The notes under the pieces are model-generated. The model worked only from the letters and a program-made list of their open reading frames with translations, did not search any database and was not told where the DNA came from. Source: Halieaceae bacterium (GTDB lineage: Bacteria; Pseudomonadota; Gammaproteobacteria; Pseudomonadales; Halieaceae). From it: a stretch of DNA of 64,000 nt. The translations under genes were made by a program, and so were the position numbers. Of the stretch, positions 33,328 to 41,609 are shown piece after piece (the first letter of the stretch is position 1; each line of letters starts with the position of its first letter). Where the stretch lies: NCBI GenBank assembly GCA_028282105.1, contig JANQIO010000038.1:1-64000 (forward strand). The letters are read 5' to 3'.

Positions 33328-35205
33328 ATGGGTATCGAAGCCAACGGTGCAGTCCGCGGCGCCCTGTCCAACTGGGATCGCCAACGCATCCCGACAGCCT
33401 GGCTGTATGCGCTGCTTGCGGTGGGCCTGTTGCCGCTGTCGTTGATCCTGGTGCGGCTGCTGGCGCTGCACAGCCCCGGCCTGTCAATGGCGACCGCGGT
33501 GGGTGACTGGCTGAACCAGTACCTGACGCTGCAGTGGGTCGGCTTTGAGGATCGCGATGTGATCCTCTATATCCTGCTGCTTCCGGTGGCGGCCTTGCTG
33601 ATTGCCCTGACGCGCCTGACGCTGGGTATTCGCGTGCTCGGGTTTCGCTCCATCCTGATCGCTATCGGGATGCAGGAAAACGGTGTCGTACCCTGCCTGC
33701 TGCTGATCCTGCTGATTGCCGGCACCGTGGTGCTGGTCAGGCCCAGCATGCGCCGGTCAGGCATGCCTCTCTACGCGCGGGTGGCGGTGGTGCTCTGTGT
33801 GGTGTCATTCGTGATGCTCGGCGCGCTGTTTACCGGTGCCTGGCTGGATTCGGTCACGCTCTGGAGCATGGCCTTCTTCCCCCTGGTCATCCTGGCCATG
33901 CTCGCGGAGAGCATCGCCGATACCGTGGCCCGTGACGGCCTGGCAATGGCCGCCTGGCGCACCACCACCACGATTGTGCTGGCCGGTGTCATCGCGGGGC
34001 TGAACCAGCTCACGCCGCTGCGCGAGCTGTTGCTGTCCTGCCCGGAACTGCTGCTGGCACCACTGGTGGCGATTGTCTTCGTGTCCGAGTTCCTGGATAT
34101 GCGGCTGCTGGAAGGCTTCCGCCCGGGTGCGAACCCGGGGCGCGTGCAGTCCGCCAGGCCGCAGCTTGCGGTGGTGCGCAATCGATTTCCCGAGGCCTCG
34201 CCCCGTCGCCTTGCAGAGCAGGTGCCGAAGCGCTACCGCCAGGCTTCGCTGCAGGCGCTGATCGATGAACTGCGGGACCGCGACTATGACGTGCAGGTGC
34301 TGGAGTGCGATAGCTCCTTGCCTTCCAAGCTGCGCAGCCTGGCGAATGCGGCGTTTCGCCCTCACGCCGCCGGCCTCTGCGTGCTGAATTACGCCGGTGG
34401 CGTCCAGGGCGCTTCACGGCTGTCACAGGTGCCGATGATCTGCGAAATACTCGGGATTCCACACACGGGCCCCGGGGCCGAGGCCGGCGTACTGAGGGCC
34501 AGCCGCCCGCAGCAGCTCGATGAACTGCGAGCCGCCGGCCTGCGGGTGCCTGTTGCCATAAGCTATCAGCAGGCCCGGCGCTTCCTGCAGGCGGGCAGCG
34601 GATTCCTGTCTGTCCGCTCATCTGGCCATGTAGATCGAGGCGCGACCCGAGTGGGAAATGCACGGCGTCTCAAAACGGTGTGCGATCGCATGGCAGGGGC
34701 TGGCGAGGGCTACCTGATTGAGCGGATTCCGGCCGGCCAGGCGGTGACTGCGATTGTCCTCAACCCGGAAGCGGCTGATGCCGCCCGGGTGCTGCCACTG
34801 CTGGAACGCGGTTCCGGCCGACAGCCCTTCCGCCGCGAGGCCGATCTCACCAGCGAATGCCGCGCTGCAGCCGTCAGCGCCGCCCTCTGCGCCGCCAGGG
34901 CGCTGCAGTGCTGTGACGTGGCCAGGGTTGACCTGTATTGCAACGAGTCCCGTGAGGTAACGGTCGTTCGCGTACTCGCCGTTGACCCGCTGGCAGAGCG
35001 CAGCGCCAGCGGCGTTGCAGCCGCCCTCGGCGGTCTGTCACTGGCAGACGTCGCTGAGCAGGCAATGCAGTCCGCGCTCGCCAGGGCGTCGCTGGCCACA
35101 GCTTCTCACCCGGTCGGGCAACCGGCCATCAATACCCCATCTACCGACAACGACAACAGGAGTTCTGAACCATGCTTAACTTCAGCCTCATCCGCGATGC
35201 TATAG
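33328..35205 (+). CDS. Seven-TM protein fused to a degenerate D-Ala ligase-like ATP-grasp domain
   Basis: 625 aa. About seven TM segments occupy residues 23-260; LTLGIRVLGFRSILIAIGMQENG resembles the 7-TM domain often found with inactive transglutaminases. Residues 275-590 resemble D-Ala-D-Ala ligase ATP-grasp proteins: SQVPMICEILGIPHTGPGAE, YLIERIPAGQAVTAIVL and ARVDLYCNESREVTVVRV align with ligase motifs. The C-terminal metal-binding signature (usually EVNxxPG) reads RVLAVDPLAE, and the VKP...GSS lysine is lost, so ligase activity is doubtful. It overlaps the next gene by 34 nt. Assignment of both domains is from motif memory. Confidence 0.6.
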   Translation: MGIEANGAVRGALSNWDRQRIPTAWLYALLAVGLLPLSLILVRLLALHSPGLSMATAVGDWLNQYLTLQWVGFEDRDVILYILLLPVAALLIALTRLTLGIRVLGFRSILIAIGMQENGVVPCLLLILLIAGTVVLVRPSMRRSGMPLYARVAVVLCVVSFVMLGALFTGAWLDSVTLWSMAFFPLVILAMLAESIADTVARDGLAMAAWRTTTTIVLAGVIAGLNQLTPLRELLLSCPELLLAPLVAIVFVSEFLDMRLLEGFRPGANPGRVQSARPQLAVVRNRFPEASPRRLAEQVPKRYRQASLQALIDELRDRDYDVQVLECDSSLPSKLRSLANAAFRPHAAGLCVLNYAGGVQGASRLSQVPMICEILGIPHTGPGAEAGVLRASRPQQLDELRAAGLRVPVAISYQQARRFLQAGSGFLSVRSSGHVDRGATRVGNARRLKTVCDRMAGAGEGYLIERIPAGQAVTAIVLNPEAADAARVLPLLERGSGRQPFRREADLTSECRAAAVSAALCAARALQCCDVARVDLYCNESREVTVVRVLAVDPLAERSASGVAAALGGLSLADVAEQAMQSALARASLATASHPVGQPAINTPSTDNDNRSSEPCLTSASSAML

Positions 35206-35747
35206 ATACCGAACCGTTTCTCAATGAGATTGCCGCACTGGACGGTGCCTGGGAGCAGGCCACCGGGCGGCAGGACAAGATCCGCGTGCAGCGCGAGGCA
35301 CTGTCTATCCCCCTCCGTGGCCTGCGCAAGTCGGCCATCGCCGGGCGACCGCGCCGGGACGTGCTGGAGAGCCGTTGGACCAGCGGGTCGGTGGCCTTCC
35401 CCCACGCTCGCAGGTTCATTCAGTCTGCGGCGGATGAACTCGGCGGCCTGCCCGGGCGTGCCAAAATCGTAAACCTTGCGCCGGGAAAACGCGTATACCC
35501 GCATGTCGACCGTGGCGCATACTATCTTGTTCATGCTCGATTCCACCTGGTGTTGAGGTCGACCCACGGCTCGATGCTCCGCGTGGGTGAGGAAACGCAG
35601 TGCCTCCGGAATGGTGAACTCTGGTGGTTTGACAACAACAAGATCCACGAAGCCTGGAACGATGGCGATGAAAATCGGATTCATCTCATTTTTGACGTAC
35701 TTCCGGCAGCGCACAGCGAGTCTTTCGCCGTTAACCAGGCGCCTTAA
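35172..35747 (+). CDS. Aspartyl/asparaginyl beta-hydroxylase-like 2-oxoglutarate oxygenase
   Basis: 191 aa. The C-terminal half carries an Fe(II)/2-oxoglutarate facial-triad pattern: His111 and Asp113 in VYPHVDRGAYY, His159 in NNKIHEAWND, and Arg169 in ENRIHLIFDV as likely 2-oxoglutarate anchor, matching the PF05118 family. The ATG has AGGAG about 9 nt upstream. It begins inside the end of the 7-TM gene and ends inside the protease gene, so all three are co-translated. No signal peptide: it would act in the cytoplasm. Its substrate is unknown. Confidence 0.82.
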   Translation: MLNFSLIRDAIDTEPFLNEIAALDGAWEQATGRQDKIRVQREALSIPLRGLRKSAIAGRPRRDVLESRWTSGSVAFPHARRFIQSAADELGGLPGRAKIVNLAPGKRVYPHVDRGAYYLVHARFHLVLRSTHGSMLRVGEETQCLRNGELWWFDNNKIHEAWNDGDENRIHLIFDVLPAAHSESFAVNQAP

Positions 35748-37836
35748 CAAGCTGCCCGGGCGGCGCTTTCACGGCGTAGCCGCACTGTTTCTCCTGGCCA
35801 CCCTGGTTGTGGCCATCGACCCTGTGCGTGTGACAGCGCAAGAGGGTGCAGAGGAGGCTGCTGAAGAAGCCGCGGAGGAAGCCGCCGAGGAATCAGCCGA
35901 GGAAGCGGCGGAGGAAGCCGCGGAAGAAGCGGCCGAGGAAGCCGCGGAAGAAGCGGCCGAGGAAGCTGCGGAAGAAGCGGCCGAGGAGGCCGCCGAAGAA
36001 GCTGCCGAGGAGGCCGCGGAAGAAGCCGCCGAGGAAGCTGCGGAAGAAGCCGCCGAGGAAGCCGCCGAGGAAGCTGCGGAAGAAGCTGCGGAAGAAGCTG
36101 CCGAGGAGGCCGCGGAAGAAGCCGCCGAGGAAGCCGCGGAAGAAGCCGCCGAGGAAGCCGCGGAAGAAGCTGCCGAGGAAGCCGCGGAAGAAGCCGCCGA
36201 GGAAGCCGCCGAGGAAGCGGCTGAGGAGGCTGCTGAAGAAGCCGCGGAGGAAGCCGCGGAGGAAGCCGCGGAGGAAGCCGCGGAGGAAGCCGCCGAGGAA
36301 GCTGCTGAGGAAGCCGCCGAGGAAGCTGCCGAGGAGGCGGCCGAAGAAGCTGCGGAAGAAGCGGCTGAGGAAGCGGCTGAGGAAGCCGCCGAAGAAGCTG
36401 CTGAGGAAGCCGCGGAAGAAGACGCTGAAGAATACGCTGAGGAAGCTGCGGAAGAGGCAGCCGAGGAAGCGGCCGAGGCGGAGCTGGAGGCATCGGCTGA
36501 GGACTATCCGGAAGACTACCTCGACGACGCCCTCGATGACGACTTTGAAGAGGGCCTGGAGGATGACGTTGAGGATGACCTGGACGAGGTTCTCGACGAA
36601 GAGTTTGAGGACGACCGGGACGACCTGGATGACGAGTGGGACGACGACGAGTCAGATTCGGAGGGGCGCTACGATTCTGAGGCCGAGGACTACGACTATG
36701 AGGAGGGCCTCTCTGCCGATGCCCAGGTAGAGCGATCTGTAGATCGCCTGCTGAACATGATTGAGCTGGAACCAGAGCTCTTCGTGGCCCGCGATGAGTT
36801 ACTGGTGCTGGCGAACGCCCGGGACGTGCAGGCGATTGCCGCCAACCCACAGCTGAGCTCAGTCTCTATCGACGACCTGAGTAGCCTGGGCGACTCCCTG
36901 GGCCGTTTTGTGATCCAGGGCGATGTGCGCCTTGACCAGCTCAAGACGGACTTCAGCCGGCGCTACCCGGATGCTGCCATCGACTTCAATCACGGTTTCG
37001 CCCTCGCGCAGGCTCCCCGGCCCGGCGCTACCGCCCTGGGCCTGTATCGCACGGAGGCCATAGATCCACAGGCCGGTCTGCGCGTCGGTATCGTCGACAG
37101 CAGCGTGAACCTGCAACACCCGTTGCTGTCAGGCGCCGGGATACGGCAGCGCCAGTTTGTGCCGGTAGCGCAGCAATCGACCAGCGATCACGGCACGGCG
37201 GTGGCGTCACTGTTGGTAGGGCAGTCGGATTCCTTCGCGGGCATGGCGGTAGGCGCCCAGCTCTATTCCGCGTCGGTGTTCTTCAGGGATGCCCGCACAG
37301 ACCTGATCGCCTCGACAGACGGCCTGGTTACTGCGCTGGCCTGGCTGGCGGAGCAGGGCGTAGATGTTGTGAACATGAGCCTGGCGGGACCACCCAACGC
37401 GGTTGTCGAGCGTGCCCTCCAGCGACTGAGCGAGCAGGGCACGCTGGTTGTTGCCGCCGTCGGCAACGATGGCCCCTTCGCTAAACCGCGATACCCTTCG
37501 GCCTATGCCAGCGTGATTGGCGTGGGTGCGGTCGATGAGAGTGGCCGGGCCTACCGTCGATCCGGCCGGGGCAATCACGTGGAGTTTACTGCGCCGGGTG
37601 TCGACGTATGCGCCGCCGCCGGCAACGGCGAGATTCGACCCTTTACCGGAACCTCCTTTGCCGCGCCGGTGGTGTCCGGGCTGCTATTGCAAAGGCTGAG
37701 CACCTCACCTGATCCGCAGTCCGCGCTGGAGGCACTGCGCGCTGACACCCTGGATCTGGGCCGGCCCGGCACGGACCCGGTCTTCGGCCGGGGCCTGGCC
37801 GGTCGCAGTCTGCTGCTGCGTCCCTTACAGCCCTGA
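35668..37836 (+). CDS. S8 (subtilisin-like) protease with giant AEEA-repeat acidic linker
   Basis: About 722 aa with this start; 35662 or TTG 35692 are alternatives, all overlapping the oxygenase gene. A signal-anchor (about residues 34-57, ending VRVTAQ) precedes ~53 copies of Ala-Glu-Glu-Ala (residues 61-271), then ~80 Asp/Glu-rich residues. The C-terminal S8 domain has an intact triad: Asp477 (VGIVDSS), His508 (SDHGTAVAS), Ser663 (GTSFAAPVVSG) and oxyanion Asn600 (AVGNDGP). The linker carries more than 100 negative charges and should be helical. It is exported; its substrate is unknown. The 3' end overlaps the convergent anti-sigma gene by 12 nt. Confidence 0.85.
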   Translation: MKIGFISFLTYFRQRTASLSPLTRRLNKLPGRRFHGVAALFLLATLVVAIDPVRVTAQEGAEEAAEEAAEEAAEESAEEAAEEAAEEAAEEAAEEAAEEAAEEAAEEAAEEAAEEAAEEAAEEAAEEAAEEAAEEAAEEAAEEAAEEAAEEAAEEAAEEAAEEAAEEAAEEAAEEAAEEAAEEAAEEAAEEAAEEAAEEAAEEAAEEAAEEAAEEAAEEAAEEAAEEAAEEAAEEAAEEAAEEAAEEAAEEDAEEYAEEAAEEAAEEAAEAELEASAEDYPEDYLDDALDDDFEEGLEDDVEDDLDEVLDEEFEDDRDDLDDEWDDDESDSEGRYDSEAEDYDYEEGLSADAQVERSVDRLLNMIELEPELFVARDELLVLANARDVQAIAANPQLSSVSIDDLSSLGDSLGRFVIQGDVRLDQLKTDFSRRYPDAAIDFNHGFALAQAPRPGATALGLYRTEAIDPQAGLRVGIVDSSVNLQHPLLSGAGIRQRQFVPVAQQSTSDHGTAVASLLVGQSDSFAGMAVGAQLYSASVFFRDARTDLIASTDGLVTALAWLAEQGVDVVNMSLAGPPNAVVERALQRLSEQGTLVVAAVGNDGPFAKPRYPSAYASVIGVGAVDESGRAYRRSGRGNHVEFTAPGVDVCAAAGNGEIRPFTGTSFAAPVVSGLLLQRLSTSPDPQSALEALRADTLDLGRPGTDPVFGRGLAGRSLLLRPLQP
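35848..36480 (+). repeat. About 53 tandem 12-bp repeats encoding AEEA
   Basis: A 633-bp tract of GCN-GAR-GAR-GCN units. Synonymous third positions vary (GCC/GCG/GCT, GAG/GAA), so the amino-acid repeat is better conserved than the DNA repeat. It leaves long open frames on other registers and strands; these are by-products of the composition. Confidence 0.95.
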
Positions 37837-38580
37837 TCCGTCCCAGCCCGACTGGATGGCCTGTTGCTCCTCGGTGTAGCTGAGCTCAGTGGCCCGGGTC
37901 AGGGCCGGCGCCAGTTCGGCTCCGGCTTCCAGGCCTTCAGCGACCCGGTAGGCATCACTTTCCTGTGCGCTAACGCTGCCTTGCTGGCTTATCAGCTCCC
38001 AGCGGCCCGCCCGGTCGCGACAGGCCACACCGCTAGACTCTGCGCCCGCCTGTGAACTCATGAACTCGCGGCAGAAGGTGTCGGCCTCTGTCGTGAAGGA
38101 CAGCATTGGCGCAATACTGATCGAGCCGTCAGCGCTGCTGCGCACGTCGCCACTGGGCACAGATTCCATCACCTCCTGCAGCAGCGCCGCGTAGCCTGCC
38201 TCCCCGGCGTCAACCGTGGGGCCTGCCGGGGATTGGAAAAGCTGGGTGTTGGTGGCGATAACCGTGGCCAGCCCGGCGGCGATAGCCAGTCCCACCAGCC
38301 CGCGGCGACGGGGGAAGGGGAGTATCTCCGCTGATTGCGGCTCCGCTAGCTGCTCCGGTTCGGGCCGCGGCTGGCGGATGGCATCCACCAGTCTCGAAGG
38401 TACTGGCATCTCCAGCAATTCGTCTGCCGCGGCGGCGAACGCCTTGTCGGCTTTGGCCAGCTTATCCAGCAGTTCCCTGGACGCCGGGTCATCGAAGCGC
38501 TGTTCTCGCGCCTCGGATGTATCCCCGGCGGGTAACTCGCCATCGTGAAGCGCCATCAGTTCATCAATGTCATCACGCAT
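37825..38580 (-). CDS. Single-pass anti-sigma factor-like protein
   Basis: 251 aa, convergent with the S8 protease. It begins MRDDIDELMALHDGELP, a typical anti-sigma N-terminal helix, is cytoplasmic to about residue 90, has one TM segment (about 93-112, GLVGLAIAAGLATVIATN) and a periplasmic C-terminal domain with two cysteines (DTFCREF, GVACRDRAG) that could form a disulfide. It overlaps the ECF sigma gene by 8 nt. It most likely holds that sigma factor at the membrane until an envelope signal arrives. Confidence 0.8.
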   Translation of the reverse strand: MRDDIDELMALHDGELPAGDTSEAREQRFDDPASRELLDKLAKADKAFAAAADELLEMPVPSRLVDAIRQPRPEPEQLAEPQSAEILPFPRRRGLVGLAIAAGLATVIATNTQLFQSPAGPTVDAGEAGYAALLQEVMESVPSGDVRSSADGSISIAPMLSFTTEADTFCREFMSSQAGAESSGVACRDRAGRWELISQQGSVSAQESDAYRVAEGLEAGAELAPALTRATELSYTEEQQAIQSGWDGSGL

Positions 38581-39097
38581 TTTCTTGTCCTCTCTCCGGG
38601 CTCGCTTCGGCCTCTTCGAGTATGGCCGTGATCCTCGCCCTGGCTCTGGCCAGGCGGCTCATCACGGTGCCCACAGGTATATCCAGGGTGTCAGCGGCCT
38701 CACGGTAAGAATGCTCTTCAACGGCCACCAGCAGCATCACCACCCGCTGCTCTTCGGGCAGCTCGTCGATAATCCGCGACAGCACGCTGAGCATATTTTC
38801 CCGTTCCGGCAGACCTTTGCTGCCCGCATCGACCAACTCTTCAACAGAGTCCTCATGCAGGTGTTCGGAGCGCCTGCCCTGGCTCCGTAGCTGATCGATA
38901 TGCAGGTTTTGAATGATTCGATAGACCCAGGAATCCAATCGGGTGCCGACCTGCCACTGGTCCCGCTTGAGCAGCGCCTTCTCGCAGGCCTGCTGGACGA
39001 GATCGTCGGCCTGGTCCAGGTCGCCCGTCAGCGTCAGCGCAAAACGCCGAAGCCGCGGAAGTAGTGAAACCAGCTCTTCGGTAAAATCAGAGGTCAT
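38573..39097 (-). CDS. ECF-type RNA polymerase sigma factor
   Basis: 174 aa from the ATG at 39097. Region 2 is LTLTGDLDQADDLVQQACEKALLKRDQW...LDSWVYRIIQNLHIDQLR. Region 4 is LPEEQRVVMLLVAVEEHSYREAADTLDIPVGTVMSRLARARARI. An in-frame extension to 39382 has no sigma-factor similarity and is excluded. It is co-transcribed with its overlapping anti-sigma gene. Target promoters are unknown; the adjacent protease and the divergent hydrolase operon are the obvious candidates. Confidence 0.9.
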   Translation of the reverse strand: MTSDFTEELVSLLPRLRRFALTLTGDLDQADDLVQQACEKALLKRDQWQVGTRLDSWVYRIIQNLHIDQLRSQGRRSEHLHEDSVEELVDAGSKGLPERENMLSVLSRIIDELPEEQRVVMLLVAVEEHSYREAADTLDIPVGTVMSRLARARARITAILEEAEASPERGQENA

Positions 39098-39598
39098 TCC
39101 TTGCCCGCTATGGCGCTGCCGCACCGGCAGCCAGATGATTTTACAGTCGCTCCGCGCCGGCTTCAGCGCTGTGCCCGGCGTCTGCCGGCTGTATCCCTGA
39201 ATGCGCTGGCCGGCACCCCTTGGTAGCGGCGAGGTGACCGCAACCACCATGACGCGCTTGCCGGCTCCAGCCCCGGCACGGCGGTTCACCTGCCCCGGCA
39301 CACGGGTGTGCCCGAAGCCCCATTTAACCTCATGCAAGGGTCTCCAGCTAGCACCTGATTCTTTCAGAAGCATCATTCTCACGCCTTTTGTTCAACTGGG
39401 TGGATGTTCATTGCGGTGTGAATCTCCACCGCCAATACACCTATAACGCTCGTGGTTTCACTTTATTCCCATTAAATCTGCAGTCCTGGCAGCGACGCAG
39501 AGGCGGCGGCAAGATTTTTTTTACGATCCGGGGAATAGCTGTCGAAAGCCGGCGTTGTAGCTAGTGTCCCAACCGCAGATTTGAACACGGAGATCACC
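39098..39598. other. 501-nt divergent intergenic region
   Basis: This separates the sigma-factor gene (leftward) from the hydrolase gene (rightward). No gene is convincing. GGGAATA (39531-39537) and GTTGTA (39554-39559), 16 nt apart, have the general look of an ECF-type promoter reading rightward; this is only suggestive. A T8 run lies at 39514-39521. Confidence 0.3.
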
Positions 39599-40414
39599 AT
39601 GCAATACGAGAACCTGAACCGGGAACGAGTTCGACAGGCAGCGGGCGACACCGTTTTGTCTATCTGTCCGGCCGGCGTGCTGGAATCGACGGTTATCCTT
39701 CCCAGCGCCCCCGGATCACAGGCTCCGCTGTTGGCGCTGCACGGCATATCCCGCAACGCCGGTGAGCTCTGCGGTGCGTTTGCCGCCGCCGCGGAAGCCA
39801 CCGGACGCATCGTAGTGGTACCACACTTCACGGCAGACAAATGGCCGGTTTATCAGCGCATCACCCGGCGCGCACGCCCCGACAAGACGATACTGGCCCT
39901 GCTCGCCACACTGCGAGCCATGGACGCCGCCTTTCGCGGACCGGTCGATATTTTCGGTTTCTCCGGCGGTGCCCAGTTGGCACATCGCTTCGCCATGCTG
40001 TACCCGGAAGCGGTGGGCGACTTGCACCTCGGCGCAGCCGGTTGGTACACGCTCCCCGACGAGTCGGCGGCCTATCCCTACGGCATTGGCGAGTCCGCCA
40101 CCCGTCAGGAACCGTGGAGCCGCTTGATGAGGTCCGGGCTGCGCAGCTATTTGCAACGTCGCATCAGCGTGTACGTGGGTTCGGACGACACGTCCCGGGA
40201 CGAGTCACTACGCCAGAATGAAGTGGTTGATGATCAGCAGGGCGCGCATCGGCTACAACGAGCCCGCCGCTATGTGGCCTCAGTCAATGGCCGCCAGGCG
40301 GCGCTCGGGCTGCCGCGCAGCGCTCGACTGACGTTCCTGCAGGGCTGTGATCACAGCTTTAGCACCTGCGTAGCGCGAGGAGAGCTCGCGCTCAAAGTTT
40401 GCCAAAACAACTGA
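39599..40414 (+). CDS. Alpha/beta hydrolase
   Basis: 271 aa from the ATG at 39599, which has GGAG (39589-39592) 6 nt upstream; an in-frame TTG at 39581 is less likely. The fold is shown by the early strand LLALHGISRNAGELC, the nucleophile elbow IFGFSGGAQLAHRFA (Ser) and a late His in GCDHSFSTCVARG. There is no signal peptide. It lies 33 nt before the P-loop gene, likely in one operon with it. The substrate is unknown; esterase or peptidase activity would be family-consistent. Confidence 0.8.
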   Translation: MQYENLNRERVRQAAGDTVLSICPAGVLESTVILPSAPGSQAPLLALHGISRNAGELCGAFAAAAEATGRIVVVPHFTADKWPVYQRITRRARPDKTILALLATLRAMDAAFRGPVDIFGFSGGAQLAHRFAMLYPEAVGDLHLGAAGWYTLPDESAAYPYGIGESATRQEPWSRLMRSGLRSYLQRRISVYVGSDDTSRDESLRQNEVVDDQQGAHRLQRARRYVASVNGRQAALGLPRSARLTFLQGCDHSFSTCVARGELALKVCQNN

Positions 40415-40447
40415 CCAATGATTGATTGCAAAAAAAGGAAGCCAGCC

Positions 40448-41527
40448 ATGACCCTCAAAGCCATTACTAATGACCCAGTCACCCTGTTGAGCAATGCCCA
40501 TTGGTGCTTCGCCGCCCGGCGCGTGGACCAGGCCGACGCGGTATCCCTGCACCAGAACTACAGCCGCGTGCGGCCCGGTGATCTTGTCCTGGCCCGGGTG
40601 CTGGAGATCGGCCAGCATCGCGGCATCCAGTTGCGCTCCGGCAGGCGGGCGGTGCTGTCCCCGGGAGATCTGGTGGTGATGCCCTGCGGTGCGCGCTATG
40701 CCCCCGACCAGTTCGAGGGCGTTGCGGAAATCGACCCCAGCGGTACCGATATGCTCGCCGGCGGCGGCTGTCTGGGTCGCGCCAGGTACAAGAATGAACG
40801 TGTCCGTTCTGCCACCCGCGTGCTACCCCTGGGTTGCGTCGCCGACCGCCACGGCAAGACGCTCAACCTGGAGTCCTACGTGATAGAGGCCACATCAGCG
40901 CCCACATCAGTGCCATTGATCGCCGTGGTGGGTACCTCCATGAACTCCGGCAAGACCCTCGCCACTGCAAAACTCAGCCATGGGCTGCGCCTTGCGGGGC
41001 TGCGTGTCGGGGCCATCAAGGCCACCGGCACCGGGTCGTTCGGTGACTACCACCAGTATCAGGACAGCGGCGCCCATTTTGTCGCAGATTTCAGCGACGT
41101 CGGCATGGCGACCACCTATCTTGAGCCGATCGATCGGATCAAAGCGGGTATCTGGCGCCTGTTGGGCGCGGCTGAGGCCGCCGGATGCGAGGTAGTGGTG
41201 ATGGAGATTGCCGATGGCCTGTTGCAGGCGGAGACCGGGGCGCTGCTGCGCGACCGTGAACTCAGGGAGCGTCTGTCCGGGCTGGTGTTCGCCTGTGGTG
41301 ATGCGGTCGCTGCCCAGGGCGGGGTTGGCATGCTGCGCTCCTTCGGCCACGAAGTCACGACCCTGACCGGCATGCTCAGCTGCTCGCCCATGTTGTCGAG
41401 CGAAGCCACTGCGGCCACCGGGGTGCAGGTGCTCACCAAGTCTGAGCTCGCGGAGCCCTCGGAGGCCCTGTCCGTGTTGCGCGCGGCGCATGGCTTCCAG
41501 CGCCCCGATGTAATCGGCGGCGACTGA
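40448..41527 (+). CDS. P-loop NTPase, BioD/DUF1611-like
   Basis: 359 aa from the ATG at 40448 (AAGGA 8 nt upstream; a second ATG at 40418 is in frame). The N-terminal ~150 residues look like a beta-rich domain. A Walker A motif GTSMNSGKT is at residues 162-170, followed by a BioD/MobB-like GLRVGAIKATGTGSFGDYHQYQDSG segment and a Walker B-like VVVMEIADG. The P-loop placement resembles DUF1611 proteins, a family that includes a D-amino-acid N-acyltransferase; similarity elsewhere is weak. Function not assigned. Confidence 0.65.
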   Translation: MTLKAITNDPVTLLSNAHWCFAARRVDQADAVSLHQNYSRVRPGDLVLARVLEIGQHRGIQLRSGRRAVLSPGDLVVMPCGARYAPDQFEGVAEIDPSGTDMLAGGGCLGRARYKNERVRSATRVLPLGCVADRHGKTLNLESYVIEATSAPTSVPLIAVVGTSMNSGKTLATAKLSHGLRLAGLRVGAIKATGTGSFGDYHQYQDSGAHFVADFSDVGMATTYLEPIDRIKAGIWRLLGAAEAAGCEVVVMEIADGLLQAETGALLRDRELRERLSGLVFACGDAVAAQGGVGMLRSFGHEVTTLTGMLSCSPMLSSEATAATGVQVLTKSELAEPSEALSVLRAAHGFQRPDVIGGD

Positions 41528-41609
41528 ACCTACGTAACAAAAGCAGCGCGGTTCCTGTGCGTCTGTGCAGTGATGAAGTTCCAGGACAAACGGTAAGGAA
41601 ATAGTGAGT

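Noticed and set aside
35744-36850. Long open frames on the minus strand (368 codons) and in another plus frame (35846-36730) across the AEEA tract
   Set aside because: They arise because a 12-bp GC-rich repeat lacks stops in every register; they consist of Pro/Arg/Leu or Arg/Lys/Pro repeats with no start signals.
39098-39382. N-terminal extension of the ECF sigma factor
   Set aside because: The extra 95 residues have no sigma similarity; the product from 39097 starts where the ECF fold starts.
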